Assembly: GCA_946478235.1 (NCBI GenBank)
Contig: CAMLBF010000003.1
Coordinates: 248,001-312,000 of the forward strand
Direction: 5' to 3'
DNA length: 64,000 bases
From: an uncultured Bartonella sp.
GTDB lineage: Bacteria > Pseudomonadota > Alphaproteobacteria > Rhizobiales > Rhizobiaceae
Part shown: piece by piece, positions 28,797 to 36,924 of the stretch
Layout of the letters: every line of letters begins with the position of its first letter
Position numbering within the stretch: the first letter of the stretch is position 1
Notes under the pieces: generated by a model
Told to the model about the DNA's origin: nothing
The model's database searches: none
The model's input: only the letters and a program-made list of their open reading frames with translations
Translations under genes and position numbers: made by a program

Positions 28797-29611
28797 TGTT
28801 CAGACAAAAATTACTTTCTCATTTCGTCTGGTTGATACGTTATTTTTGGGGAGGTTTTGCTGGTTTGGCTGGCTGCTTTTGCTTTTTGGCAGTTTGGCAA
28901 TTAGCATATGAAATTTACGGTAGTTATGTTTTACCGTCACCTCAACAAACATTAGATGCAATGTTGCAGTTATTCCAATCCGATGCGTTTGTTGAAATGG
29001 CATCATTAACAGCTGAACGGTCATTTTATGGTTTTATCATCGCTGCAATCGGTGGAACCATTACGGGTGTCTTATGCGGATATTCTTTTGCGGCTATCCG
29101 TCTTATGCGTCCAATTATTATTATTTTGTTGGGTGTACCACCGATTGGCTGGATTGTTCTTGCTTTGATATGGTTTGAAAGCGGTAGCGGCTCTGTTGTC
29201 ATGACAATCGCTGTGGCATCATTTCCATCTATTTTTATCAATGGTTTGCAAGCCATAGCAACGCGTGATCGAAATCTGGATCAAATGGCGCGTGCATTTC
29301 ATGTCGGCATTTTCAAACGTTTTCGTACAATTACATTTCCACAAATGGTTTCCTATATTTTTCCGGCGTGGTCGCTTGCTGCTGGCAGCGCATGGAAAGT
29401 TGCGCTCATGGCAGAACTTCTTAGCTATTCGGGAGGGCTTGGTGGCATTTTAGGACAAGCAAGAAGCACCTTTGACGTACCGCAGGTAACGGCGATTATC
29501 ATGACCATTGTATGTTTCGCACTTGTGACAGAATTTGGCATTATCTACCCTATTCGGGAATTTTTTGAAAATTGGCGACATGCTGACGAGCCTTGGGGTG
29601 TCAGACGATGA
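28796..29611 (+). CDS. ABC importer permease, SsuC/TauC type
   Basis: 271 residues with about six membrane helices and the BPD_transp_1 coupling loop near DRNLDQMARAFHVGIFKRFRTITFPQM (residues about 158-184). Starts on the last base of the binding-protein stop and overlaps the ATPase start by 4 bases, so the three are translationally coupled. It is distinct from the permease at 4321: only family-level similarity is apparent by eye. Confidence 0.88.
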   Translation: MFRQKLLSHFVWLIRYFWGGFAGLAGCFCFLAVWQLAYEIYGSYVLPSPQQTLDAMLQLFQSDAFVEMASLTAERSFYGFIIAAIGGTITGVLCGYSFAAIRLMRPIIIILLGVPPIGWIVLALIWFESGSGSVVMTIAVASFPSIFINGLQAIATRDRNLDQMARAFHVGIFKRFRTITFPQMVSYIFPAWSLAAGSAWKVALMAELLSYSGGLGGILGQARSTFDVPQVTAIIMTIVCFALVTEFGIIYPIREFFENWRHADEPWGVRR

Positions 29612-30339
29612 AGCTTGAAATGCAAAATGTTTCCTTTTCCTATCTTGGTCGGAACGTCATTCAAAATCTCAGTTTTCATTTAAACGCACATGAAACACTG
29701 GTTATTCTGGGGCCTTCCGGAACAGGCAAAACAACAATTTTGCAATTGGCTGCCGGATTGCTTCAACCCAATAAAGGCAAAATTAAACGAGATTACAAAT
29801 GTCAGTCTGTTGTATTTCAAGAACCAAGATTATTGCCTTGGAAAACGACATATGAAAACATTGGTTATGCACTTGATGCAAACACTTTTGGCAATGCAAA
29901 ACATAATCAAATTATTCAATGCGCTTTAGATGTTGGTTTAGATTTAAATGATATGGGTAAATTTCCAGCCGCGTTATCGGGCGGTATGCGCCAACGTGTT
30001 GCTGTCGCACGCGCACTTGCCGTAAAACCCGATATTATATTTTTCGATGAGCCGTTTTCTGCTGTTGATATCGGGTTGCGCAGAAACTTGCAGGATATCA
30101 TTATCGAACAGACCAAAGGCCAAGGGTTTTGTTCGTTATTTATAACCCATGATCTGCATGAAGCATTGCGGATAGCCCATCGTATAATTCTTATTGGTGG
30201 AGATCCTGCCGAAGTTCGTGCTGAACGACATATAGCAGGCGTTCCTGGTGAACGAACCGAACGTGAAATATTTGAAATGTCAGAATATTATATGCAAGAC
30301 CCCGATTTTTATAACCTCTTATACTGTGATAAGGAATGA
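29608..30339 (+). CDS. ABC importer ATPase, SsuB/TauB type
   Basis: 243 residues from ATG 29608, which overlaps the permease stop (ATGA); an in-frame TTG at 29593 is unlikely. Motifs: Walker A GPSGTGKTT, Q-loop VVFQEPRLLPWKT, signature LSGGMRQRVAVARAL, Walker B IIFFDEPFSAVD, switch His FITHDLHEA. Third component of the importer fed by the TonB receptor. The nnrS start lies 4 bases after its stop, which places NnrS in the same transcript. Confidence 0.9.
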   Translation: MKLEMQNVSFSYLGRNVIQNLSFHLNAHETLVILGPSGTGKTTILQLAAGLLQPNKGKIKRDYKCQSVVFQEPRLLPWKTTYENIGYALDANTFGNAKHNQIIQCALDVGLDLNDMGKFPAALSGGMRQRVAVARALAVKPDIIFFDEPFSAVDIGLRRNLQDIIIEQTKGQGFCSLFITHDLHEALRIAHRIILIGGDPAEVRAERHIAGVPGERTEREIFEMSEYYMQDPDFYNLLYCDKE

Positions 30340-30343
30340 GGTC

Positions 30344-31540
30344 ATGGAGGGTGTTAAAACTTTCAGAAAAGCAATAGATCATAGTCCCTTTTTAAAAGAA
30401 GGCCTTTTTTTCTTTTTCCCTGTATCCGCTTGTTACGCGGTCTTAATGCCCCTTATCTGGGTTGGCATTTATCAATTATCCTATCCGGATATTGAATTGA
30501 TCCCCCCTCAGCAACTGCATTCCCGTGAGATGATCTTTGGATTTTACACCGCCGCTCTTGCTGGTTTTTTATGTTCTGCTGTAGCGGAATGGACAAATAC
30601 AAAACCTCGAAGAGGAAAACAGTTGATATTGCTGCTATTGCTGTGGTTGCCAGCGCGCTTTATTGGTTTTTGGGGCGCGGATAGTTTTATCCTCATTGGT
30701 GGCTTTTTTGATCTTTGTTTTTTAGCGTTGTTACTGTTTTTTGTTGCATCACCCATCATACAAACACGGCGGTGGCGTAGCTTGTCTTTTGCCCTTTGGT
30801 TGGCAGTATTGTTGATTTTAGATATTGCTTTGTATTATTCGTGGTGGACAGAAAATATAGAGCTTTCCTCTCGAATATTATGGGCATTTATATGCGTCTA
30901 TATTATTCTATTTTCATTATCAATTACGCGTATCAACACGGTTGTTGCCAATCTGGCATTAGATCCTACAGGCGAAACCAGCCCTTATAGACCACATCCG
31001 GGGCGACGCAATTTGGCGGCTTTTTTAACAGCATTATATGCATTATCCATGTTGGTATTGCCGCAATCACAAATGCAATATTATTTGGCTTTTGCGGCAA
31101 GTGCTGGCTTTATGGATAGGGCTGCAGAATGGTTTATTGGCAAGGCTGCATTTAAAACAGAAGTTCTTTGCCTGATGTTGGCCAATATAAGTGCTAGTCT
31201 TGGTTTTCTTCTTATTGGATTATCAGGATTTAATAGTGAAATTTCACCATATCTTGGGTTGCATATATTAACAATCGGATCGTTGGGGTTAGCGGTATTG
31301 GGAGTATTTACCATCGCTGGCCTACGCCATTCAGGAAGAACCCTGATTACAATACCGTGGCAATCCAAGATGGCTGTTTTACTCATTGTTTTGTCGGCTA
31401 TGCTAAGAATTGCGCCGGAATTATTCAATAATTTTTCACTCAATGGCTACCACTATCTAATATCCAGCCTGTTATGGAGCTTAGCATTTATATTATGGCT
31501 ATGGGGATATATTCCGCTGATAAAACATCAACTGAAGTAA
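30344..31540 (+). CDS. nnrS: NnrS family haem-copper membrane protein
   Basis: 398 residues from ATG 30344, preceded by AAGGA at 30331-30335; the open frame from 30248 overlaps the ATPase and is not used. About 12 hydrophobic helices. The N-terminus FLKEGLFFFFPVSACYAVLMPLIW and the HSREMIFGFYTAALAGFLCSAVAEW segment are the NnrS signature; His in HSREM and HPGRR are likely metal ligands. Known NnrS proteins are haem- and copper-containing and protect against nitric-oxide stress, often in FNR/NNR regulons. Here it ends a TonB-ABC uptake operon, an unusual context that may link it to metal or haem supply. Confidence 0.85.
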   Translation: MEGVKTFRKAIDHSPFLKEGLFFFFPVSACYAVLMPLIWVGIYQLSYPDIELIPPQQLHSREMIFGFYTAALAGFLCSAVAEWTNTKPRRGKQLILLLLLWLPARFIGFWGADSFILIGGFFDLCFLALLLFFVASPIIQTRRWRSLSFALWLAVLLILDIALYYSWWTENIELSSRILWAFICVYIILFSLSITRINTVVANLALDPTGETSPYRPHPGRRNLAAFLTALYALSMLVLPQSQMQYYLAFAASAGFMDRAAEWFIGKAAFKTEVLCLMLANISASLGFLLIGLSGFNSEISPYLGLHILTIGSLGLAVLGVFTIAGLRHSGRTLITIPWQSKMAVLLIVLSAMLRIAPELFNNFSLNGYHYLISSLLWSLAFILWLWGYIPLIKHQLK

Positions 31541-31611
31541 CAGTAGCAAAACCCATTTTACTGCCGATTATACTTAAAACTATATAGGTGTCTCAAACTG
31601 GGAAAAGTTTA

Positions 31612-31687
31612 TGGTGCCGCATGCCGGAATCGAACCAGCGACCCCATCATTACGAATGACGTGCTCTACCAACTGAGCTAATGCGGC
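31612..31687 (-). tRNA. tRNA-Thr(CGU)
   Basis: On the minus strand it begins GCCGCATTAGCTCAGTTGG and ends ATGCGGCACCA. Acceptor GCCGCAT/ATGCGGC, anticodon stem CGTCA/TGATG with loop TTCGTAA give anticodon CGT. T-loop GGTTCGATTCC. 76 bases including CCA. Confidence 0.95.
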
Positions 31688-31898
31688 ACAGACCCTAATA
31701 ATACTATATCTATAAGAGTCGCTGACGGGGTGATAACCAAAAGCCTTAAGGAAAGCAAGAGTACAATTTACAACTTGATTATTTTTCGTTTTCTACAAAC
31801 AAATTAATAACATTCAATAATATTAAAGTTTTCATTTTTACGATTGATTTGCCAAATTTGTTTACACTCTTTATTGTAGTGTATTAGCGGATCATACA

Positions 31899-32879
31899 AT
31901 GGGAGTGGGACTATTGGCCAGTGCTGAGCAAGCGTTACGAAACGCGCTACTAAAAATCGATGCTCGCAATATGGCGATGCGGCGGCGTGTCTATGAATCT
32001 GCATGGAACGCGCATGAACGTGCATTGTTAGCCGATAGATCCCTGAAAGACAGAGATCGCTCAATAAGGCGTGATGCGCTTATGCAGCTTATCCGCTCGA
32101 TAGAAAGTGAATATAGTGCAGCATTGCCTGAAAATGAAAATCAGGGCAGTGATGCTTCACTGACATCAAATGGCCCGGAGGAGCAGATTAATGTAGAGCT
32201 CAACGGTGCATCCAATTTATCGTCGCCTATTTCCCATCATAGAGCAGCAGCACGCAAAAGATCAAAAATATTTCTTATCGTTTTACCGGCAGTTCTTGCC
32301 ATTATTATGATTTGCGTTTTTACGGCTTGGTCTTTTTTTAACAGCCTATCGGGAAGATCAATTGTAGAGCCTCGTTCCGAAATAACCAAGCAAGAAGCGG
32401 CAGCTGAGCGAAAGCTTCCTGTCCGCGCAGAACCTTCCAATGATGAGGGTTGGGTAAATGTTTATTATCCCGGTGATGCAACGGCGGTTAAAACCCAAGG
32501 ACAGGCTTCATTAAAAATTCTCAATGATGCGGATATTCCCTATTTGCAAATTTTTGCTAACAAAATGCAAGATGCTGCCATCATTGATATTGGTGCGGGT
32601 GCAATGCGTGATTTCCGCGGTAAAAAGATTATGCTAGATATAAATGTACGAAGTGATGGCCAACAACCAAGCCAAATGAGTATTACATGTGACTTGGGTA
32701 AAGGTCGTAATTGCGGCCGTAGGCGCTTTGAGGTTCCTGTCAATCGTAGTGATATTCTTCTTGATATTGATGTTCCTGCAGATGAAACTGGACCTGCAAA
32801 ATTATTTATAACAAGTGATCTTCTTGGCGAGGGGCATGCCATCAATATTTATAATATACGTTTAAAGGCAGCGGAATAG
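31899..32879 (+). CDS. Hypothetical bitopic membrane protein
   Basis: 326 residues, family not recognised. Residues 1-80 are highly charged and helical (ALRNALLKIDARNMAMRRRV, RSLKDRDRSIRRDAL). A membrane helix at about 123-146 (IFLIVLPAVLAIIMICVFTAWSFF) is preceded by a basic patch (RAAARKRSK), so the N-terminus is cytoplasmic. The remaining 180 residues are extracytoplasmic and beta-rich (VNVYYPGDATAVK, KIMLDINVRSDG, CDLGKGRNCGRRRF with two Cys that could pair). GGAT about 8 bases before the ATG supports the start. Three bases separate it from the globin gene, so the two may be cotranscribed. Confidence 0.6.
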   Translation: MGVGLLASAEQALRNALLKIDARNMAMRRRVYESAWNAHERALLADRSLKDRDRSIRRDALMQLIRSIESEYSAALPENENQGSDASLTSNGPEEQINVELNGASNLSSPISHHRAAARKRSKIFLIVLPAVLAIIMICVFTAWSFFNSLSGRSIVEPRSEITKQEAAAERKLPVRAEPSNDEGWVNVYYPGDATAVKTQGQASLKILNDADIPYLQIFANKMQDAAIIDIGAGAMRDFRGKKIMLDINVRSDGQQPSQMSITCDLGKGRNCGRRRFEVPVNRSDILLDIDVPADETGPAKLFITSDLLGEGHAINIYNIRLKAAE

Positions 32880-32882
32880 AAA

Positions 32883-33314
32883 ATGGCACAAGAACCAATA
32901 GCAGTTGACGAGCAATTGATTGAAACCGTGGTGCGCAGTTTTTATAACCGTATCCGGAAAGATTCATTCCTTGGACCAATTTTTAATGAACATATAAAAG
33001 ACTGGGAACCTCACTTACAAAACATGTTTGCGTTCTGGTCTTCCGTTATGCTGCACACCCGCCAGTATAATGGCCGCCCTATGCCTAAACACGTTGTGTT
33101 ACCTATTGATGCCAATCATTTTGATCATTGGTTGGAATTGTTTAAAACGACTGTTGAAGAATTATGCCTGCCCGAAGATGCAGAATTATTTATGAAAAAG
33201 GCTACCCAAATTGCTCATAGTTTAGAAATGGGCGTGGCGTATAAAAACAATGTCATGTTGAAAGTTGGTGAACGCTATAGAAATAATCACGAGAAAATAC
33301 ATCATGACCAATGA
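32883..33314 (+). CDS. Truncated haemoglobin (group III)
   Basis: 143 residues of the group III (P) truncated haemoglobin family: IETVVRSFYNRIRKDSFLGPIFNEHIKDWEPHLQNMFAFWSSVML is the B-C-E helix block, followed by H-R/Q-Y (LHTRQYNGRPMPKHV) and the proximal-His region (DANHFDHWLELF). Such globins bind O2 or NO and are found in microaerobic bacteria; some counter nitrosative stress. The nearby nnrS and nar genes fit that setting. The stop overlaps the slyX start by 11 bases. Confidence 0.88.
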   Translation: MAQEPIAVDEQLIETVVRSFYNRIRKDSFLGPIFNEHIKDWEPHLQNMFAFWSSVMLHTRQYNGRPMPKHVVLPIDANHFDHWLELFKTTVEELCLPEDAELFMKKATQIAHSLEMGVAYKNNVMLKVGERYRNNHEKIHHDQ

Positions 33315-33510
33315 AGATCGTATAACCGAGCTTGAAATTAAGCTTGCTGAACAAGAAAGATTGGTCGAAGAACTTTCCGGTGTCATGACTGACCAATGGA
33401 AAACCATTGATCATTTAGAGAAAAAATTGTCTGCACTGACAAAACGTTTTTTGGAACTGGAAGAACAGACACTACCGGATATACCGATAACAAAACCACC
33501 GCATTGGTAA
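33304..33510 (+). CDS. slyX: SlyX family protein
   Basis: 68 residues from ATG 33304; the frame is open upstream inside the globin gene but MTNEDRITELEIKLAEQERLVEEL is the family start. The body is one coiled coil (about 5-50) and the end PPHW is the family's conserved C-terminal signature (PPHY/W). Function unknown; in enterobacteria the gene lies near slyD. Overlaps the globin gene by 11 bases in another frame. Confidence 0.88.
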   Translation: MTNEDRITELEIKLAEQERLVEELSGVMTDQWKTIDHLEKKLSALTKRFLELEEQTLPDIPITKPPHW

Positions 33511-33609
33511 TATCCAAAACCTTATGGAATGTTGCGAGCTACGTTGCAATAACCGATATTTGACGACAATACCGATCATTAAAAATCTAGCAGATCAAAA
33601 ACGAGCTGA

Positions 33610-34263
33610 TTAGTTGACCCCAATGGGACAGCTCACCCCTGTTCCTTTTAAACCACAATAACCATTGGGATTCTTTGCCAGATATTGTTGGTGATAGTCT
33701 TCGGCAAAATAAAATGGTTTTTCTAAAGAAATTTCTGTGGTGATTTCCCCTAGCCCATGTGTTTTTAACGCGCGTTGAAACTCTTGTTTGCTTGCTAAAG
33801 CAATTTCAAGCTCTGTCTTATTAGGCAAATAAAGTGCTGAGCGATAATTGGTTCCAATATCATTACCTTGTTGCATACCTTGCGTTGGATCATGGTATTC
33901 CCAGAATATTTTCAATATATCCTGCAAGGAAATAACATTGGCATCATAGACAACCAAAACAGCTTCGGTATGGCCAGTTTGTCCGGTACAAACTTCTTCA
34001 TATGTCGGATTTTGAGTAAAGCCGCCTGTATAACCGGCAGCCGTAACATAGACGCCGTCTAGTTTCCAAAACAACCGTTCCACGCCCCAAAAACACCCCA
34101 TAGCAACAATAATGTGGCTCATATTTTCTGGATATGGTCCTTTTAGATTATGCCCATTTACGAAATGCGTTTTTGACGTTTCTATTGGTTGAGAACGGCC
34201 TTTGAGGGCTGTATCTTCAGTAGGCATAACCAATTTTTGAGATTTTGAAAAATAATCCATCAT
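33610..34263 (-). CDS. msrA: Peptide methionine sulfoxide reductase MsrA
   Basis: 217 residues. The catalytic GCFWG is at 56-60 (Cys57) and resolving cysteines Cys203 and Cys212 lie in GYCGLKGTGVSCP. AAGYTGGFTQNPTYEEVCTGQTGHTEAV is the rest of the MsrA core. It reduces methionine-S-sulfoxide in proteins using thioredoxin. The 50-residue N-terminal extension is like that of the longer (E. coli-type) enzymes. AGGAG lies 6 bases before the first ATG. Single gene. Confidence 0.96.
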   Translation of the reverse strand: MMDYFSKSQKLVMPTEDTALKGRSQPIETSKTHFVNGHNLKGPYPENMSHIIVAMGCFWGVERLFWKLDGVYVTAAGYTGGFTQNPTYEEVCTGQTGHTEAVLVVYDANVISLQDILKIFWEYHDPTQGMQQGNDIGTNYRSALYLPNKTELEIALASKQEFQRALKTHGLGEITTEISLEKPFYFAEDYHQQYLAKNPNGYCGLKGTGVSCPIGVN

Positions 34264-34303
34264 AATTATCTCCTACAGACATAATTGTTTCCAACAAAGG
34301 CTA

Positions 34304-34636
34304 TTATTTCACAATCTTACCTCGATTGTACCCAATGACATAACAAATCAGGCATACACCTCCCAGAATAATCCATGCTGGTGTCTGTCTAATATAAATA
34401 GTTAATGATGATAGTGATGATGACAAGTGCTGCAAGTTTTCTGGGGTGTCGTATAAATTGTTATGACGCAGCAAATAAGACATAAAATCATTGAATGATG
34501 TCATTGCAATTGCTGAATTGCCGACCGATCTTGCCGCATCAACGACGCACACAACAGTCATTAAGACAAGAAAAATGTAGCTAAGTAGCCGAAAAGCCCA
34601 GCGCAAAATGTTTAATAGCAATATACTATCTCCCAT
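34304..34636 (-). CDS. Small inner-membrane protein (often labelled PetM-like in Rhizobiales)
   Basis: 110 residues with two membrane helices (about 10-34 and 86-103) and a periplasmic loop between them. Similar small proteins in Brucella relatives are commonly annotated as PetM family of cytochrome b6f subunit 7, a label with no functional support in organisms lacking b6f. Conservation of the VVDAARSVGNSAIAMT segment after helix 1 is the recognisable feature. Function unknown. Confidence 0.6.
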   Translation of the reverse strand: MGDSILLLNILRWAFRLLSYIFLVLMTVVCVVDAARSVGNSAIAMTSFNDFMSYLLRHNNLYDTPENLQHLSSSLSSLTIYIRQTPAWIILGGVCLICYVIGYNRGKIVK

Positions 34637-34714
34637 TTCTAAAATTGGTTGATAGACCCTGTTATAAGTTAAATTGGCGACGCTCCCTTTAACAAAACAC
34701 TATTGGTAAAATAA

Positions 34715-35416
34715 TCAAAAAGGCTCACGCTTATCTATCAATTTATCCGGATGCGCAAAATTGATAAGTTTTTGCCGATCAGTCAACACAATACGCGACC
34801 CATTAACATTGATACCATGTTGAGAAACTGTGGCAAAAGCACGGGAAAGATTTTCCGGTGTCATGCCCAACCGATAGGCCAACAACTTTTTCTCATATGG
34901 TATGTCGATGTAGTTATCTGTCTGGTTATAATCGGATTCCTGTAATATCCAATTTGCAAGCCGCTCACTACCATTACGCAATTTTTGATTTTTAAGTTCT
35001 TTTACTGTTACCCTGTATCTGCGCGATAGTTCACGAACGACAGCATGCATAAACGCATTATCATTATCCATTGCCGTTTTGACGCTAGAAGAAGGTATCA
35101 TCAAAACTTGGGCTTCAGTCAATGTACGGGCTGATTGCAGGCATACATCATCATTGAGAATTGCTGCCAGAATAAATAAGCCCACAGGCTGAATAATATC
35201 GAGTGTTGTTTCCCGACCATAGCTCGTTGCATACATTTCAACTTGCCCCTCTACCAGAATAAAGAGAAAGTCTTGCATTGCATTTTCTTTCACCAGAACA
35301 ACACCGGGTGGAAAGCTTTGAAAAAAGCCCGGGCCAATGAGAGATTGAAAAGTTTCTTCACGAGCCTGAGAAAATATCTGAAGTTTGCGAATGCGTTCCT
35401 GATCTTCTAATCGCAT
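34715..35416 (-). CDS. Crp/Fnr family regulator, NarR/DNR-like
   Basis: 233 residues. The cyclic-nucleotide-binding-like sensor domain is at about 20-135, the dimer helix at 125-155, and the Crp-type helix-turn-helix at about 180-225 with recognition helix TPENLSRAFATV. The E..SR pattern is that of FNR proteins that read TTGAT half-sites. The N-terminal Fe-S cysteines of FNR are absent (the only Cys is in DDVCLQS), so it belongs with NarR/NNR/DNR regulators that answer nitrate, nitrite or NO. It is divergent from the nar operon, whose promoter holds a perfect TTGAT-N4-ATCAA box. GAGGA ahead of ATG 35416 supports the start. The narR name is inferred from this position. Confidence 0.82.
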   Translation of the reverse strand: MRLEDQERIRKLQIFSQAREETFQSLIGPGFFQSFPPGVVLVKENAMQDFLFILVEGQVEMYATSYGRETTLDIIQPVGLFILAAILNDDVCLQSARTLTEAQVLMIPSSSVKTAMDNDNAFMHAVVRELSRRYRVTVKELKNQKLRNGSERLANWILQESDYNQTDNYIDIPYEKKLLAYRLGMTPENLSRAFATVSQHGINVNGSRIVLTDRQKLINFAHPDKLIDKREPF

Positions 35417-35542
35417 ATCATTCCTCTAAAAAAACTATTTATCTACCAGACTTATTATTTATCAATTCTACTCTAATTCGAAATCAATCCTATCCCTCCA
35501 TTAAATTAAATTCTGCGCTTTTTTAAATTAAATAAAAGCTAT

Positions 35543-35591
35543 TTGATTTAGATCAAAGCGCCCTATTTGACCACTCATTACATACGAAATC
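35543..35591 (+). promoter_or_regulatory. nar operon promoter with perfect FNR-type box
   Basis: TTGATTTAGATCAA at 35543-35556 is a perfect FNR consensus (TTGAT-N4-ATCAA). A -10-like TACATA lies at 35579-35584. If transcription starts at 35591, the box is centred at -41.5, exactly the class II activator position. The narK1 ATG is 35 bases further on. An 11-base direct repeat TTAAATTAAAT (35501-35511, 35523-35533) with 22-base spacing lies just upstream. Confidence 0.8.
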
Positions 35592-35625
35592 GACAACATT
35601 AGAAGTATTTTAAAGGGTGCTCAAA

Positions 35626-36918
35626 ATGGAAAAAACGGATACTCCTATCAAGGGCTCATCAGAAGCACTTTGGTTGAGCTCATTGGCATTTACCGTATGT
35701 TTTGCGGTATGGACAATTTTCTCAATTATCGGCATCGCAATTCAGAAAAAATTGGGTCTTAGCCAATCAGAGCTTGGTTTACTTATTGCCACACCTGTCC
35801 TGACAGGATCATTAGTCCGCATTCCACTTGGCATTTGGACAGAACAAATCGGTGGCCGCATAATATTCGTCTTGTCTATGCTTGCATCGGCATTGTCAAC
35901 GTTTTTATTGACATACGCCCATACATATACATGGATGTTGATAGCGGCACTTGGCATCGGCGTTGCCGGCGGCACATTTTCTGTTGGTGTGGCTTATGTA
36001 TCGCGTTGGTTCAGTGCTGAAAAACAAGGCTTGGCTCTTGGTATTTTCGGCGCTGGTAATGTTGGCGCAGCCGTTACAAAGCTTGGTGCGCCATGGGTCA
36101 TGAGCTGGTGGGGAAGCTGGGAAGGTGTGGCTTATGTCTGGGCACTCGTTCTAGTTATCACTGCTGCAATATTCTGGTTCTTTACCGATGATGACCCAGT
36201 GCTTGTAGAGCAGCGTAAGCTTGGTATCAAACCACAAAGCGCATTGTTGGAACTTGCCCCATTAAAGCATATGCAGGTATGGCGCTTTTCCTTCTATTAC
36301 TTCTTTGTGTTTGGTGGATACATTGCCTTGGCAACGTGGTTGCCGCACTACTTGCAAGATGTTTATTCAATCGATCTATGGCTGGCTGGTGTCATTGCGG
36401 CTCTTTATTCGGTACCTGCATCACTGTTCCGTGCCTATGGTGGTTATCTATCCGATAAATATGGTGCAAGACGTGTTATGTATTGGACACTCGGCATGTG
36501 CACAATTGCCTGCTTTGTCCTTTCCTATCCGCCAACGCATTATGTGGTTGATACGGCTAAAGGTCCTTTAAGCTTCTCTTTTGCGATAAATCTTGTCGGT
36601 TTTGGTGTAATTGTCGCTATTCTTGGTTTCTTCATGGCTCTTGGAAAAGCGGCTGTCTATAAACACATACCCGTATACTATCCCAAAAGTGTTGGCGCAG
36701 TCGGCGGTCTCGTCGGCATGATCGGTGGTCTTGGTGGTTTTATTCTACCAATCGTATTTGGTGAAATACTGGACATCACCGGCGTTTATTCAACCTGCTT
36801 CATGGTACTTTTCGTCATTTCATTCATTGCACTTTTATGGATGCATATTTCCATCGAACGCATGGAGCACCGCAAAATGATAGCAAACGGGCAAAATTTG
36901 CCAGGATCTCAGGAGTAA
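35626..36918 (+). CDS. narK: Nitrate/nitrite transporter NarK1 type (MFS)
   Basis: 430 residues from ATG 35626, with AAAGGG 7 bases upstream; GTG 35617 is the longer option. Twelve-helix major facilitator of the nitrate/nitrite porter family. The nitrate signature GVAGGTFSVGVAYVSRWF lies in helix 5, and its counterpart AVGGLVGMIGGLGGFILP in helix 11. NarK1-type proteins are thought to import nitrate with protons to start nitrate respiration. First gene of the operon, 6 bases before the second transporter. It is a separate protein here, whereas some alphaproteobacteria have both fused. Confidence 0.92.
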   Translation: MEKTDTPIKGSSEALWLSSLAFTVCFAVWTIFSIIGIAIQKKLGLSQSELGLLIATPVLTGSLVRIPLGIWTEQIGGRIIFVLSMLASALSTFLLTYAHTYTWMLIAALGIGVAGGTFSVGVAYVSRWFSAEKQGLALGIFGAGNVGAAVTKLGAPWVMSWWGSWEGVAYVWALVLVITAAIFWFFTDDDPVLVEQRKLGIKPQSALLELAPLKHMQVWRFSFYYFFVFGGYIALATWLPHYLQDVYSIDLWLAGVIAALYSVPASLFRAYGGYLSDKYGARRVMYWTLGMCTIACFVLSYPPTHYVVDTAKGPLSFSFAINLVGFGVIVAILGFFMALGKAAVYKHIPVYYPKSVGAVGGLVGMIGGLGGFILPIVFGEILDITGVYSTCFMVLFVISFIALLWMHISIERMEHRKMIANGQNLPGSQE

Positions 36919-36924
36919 ATTATA

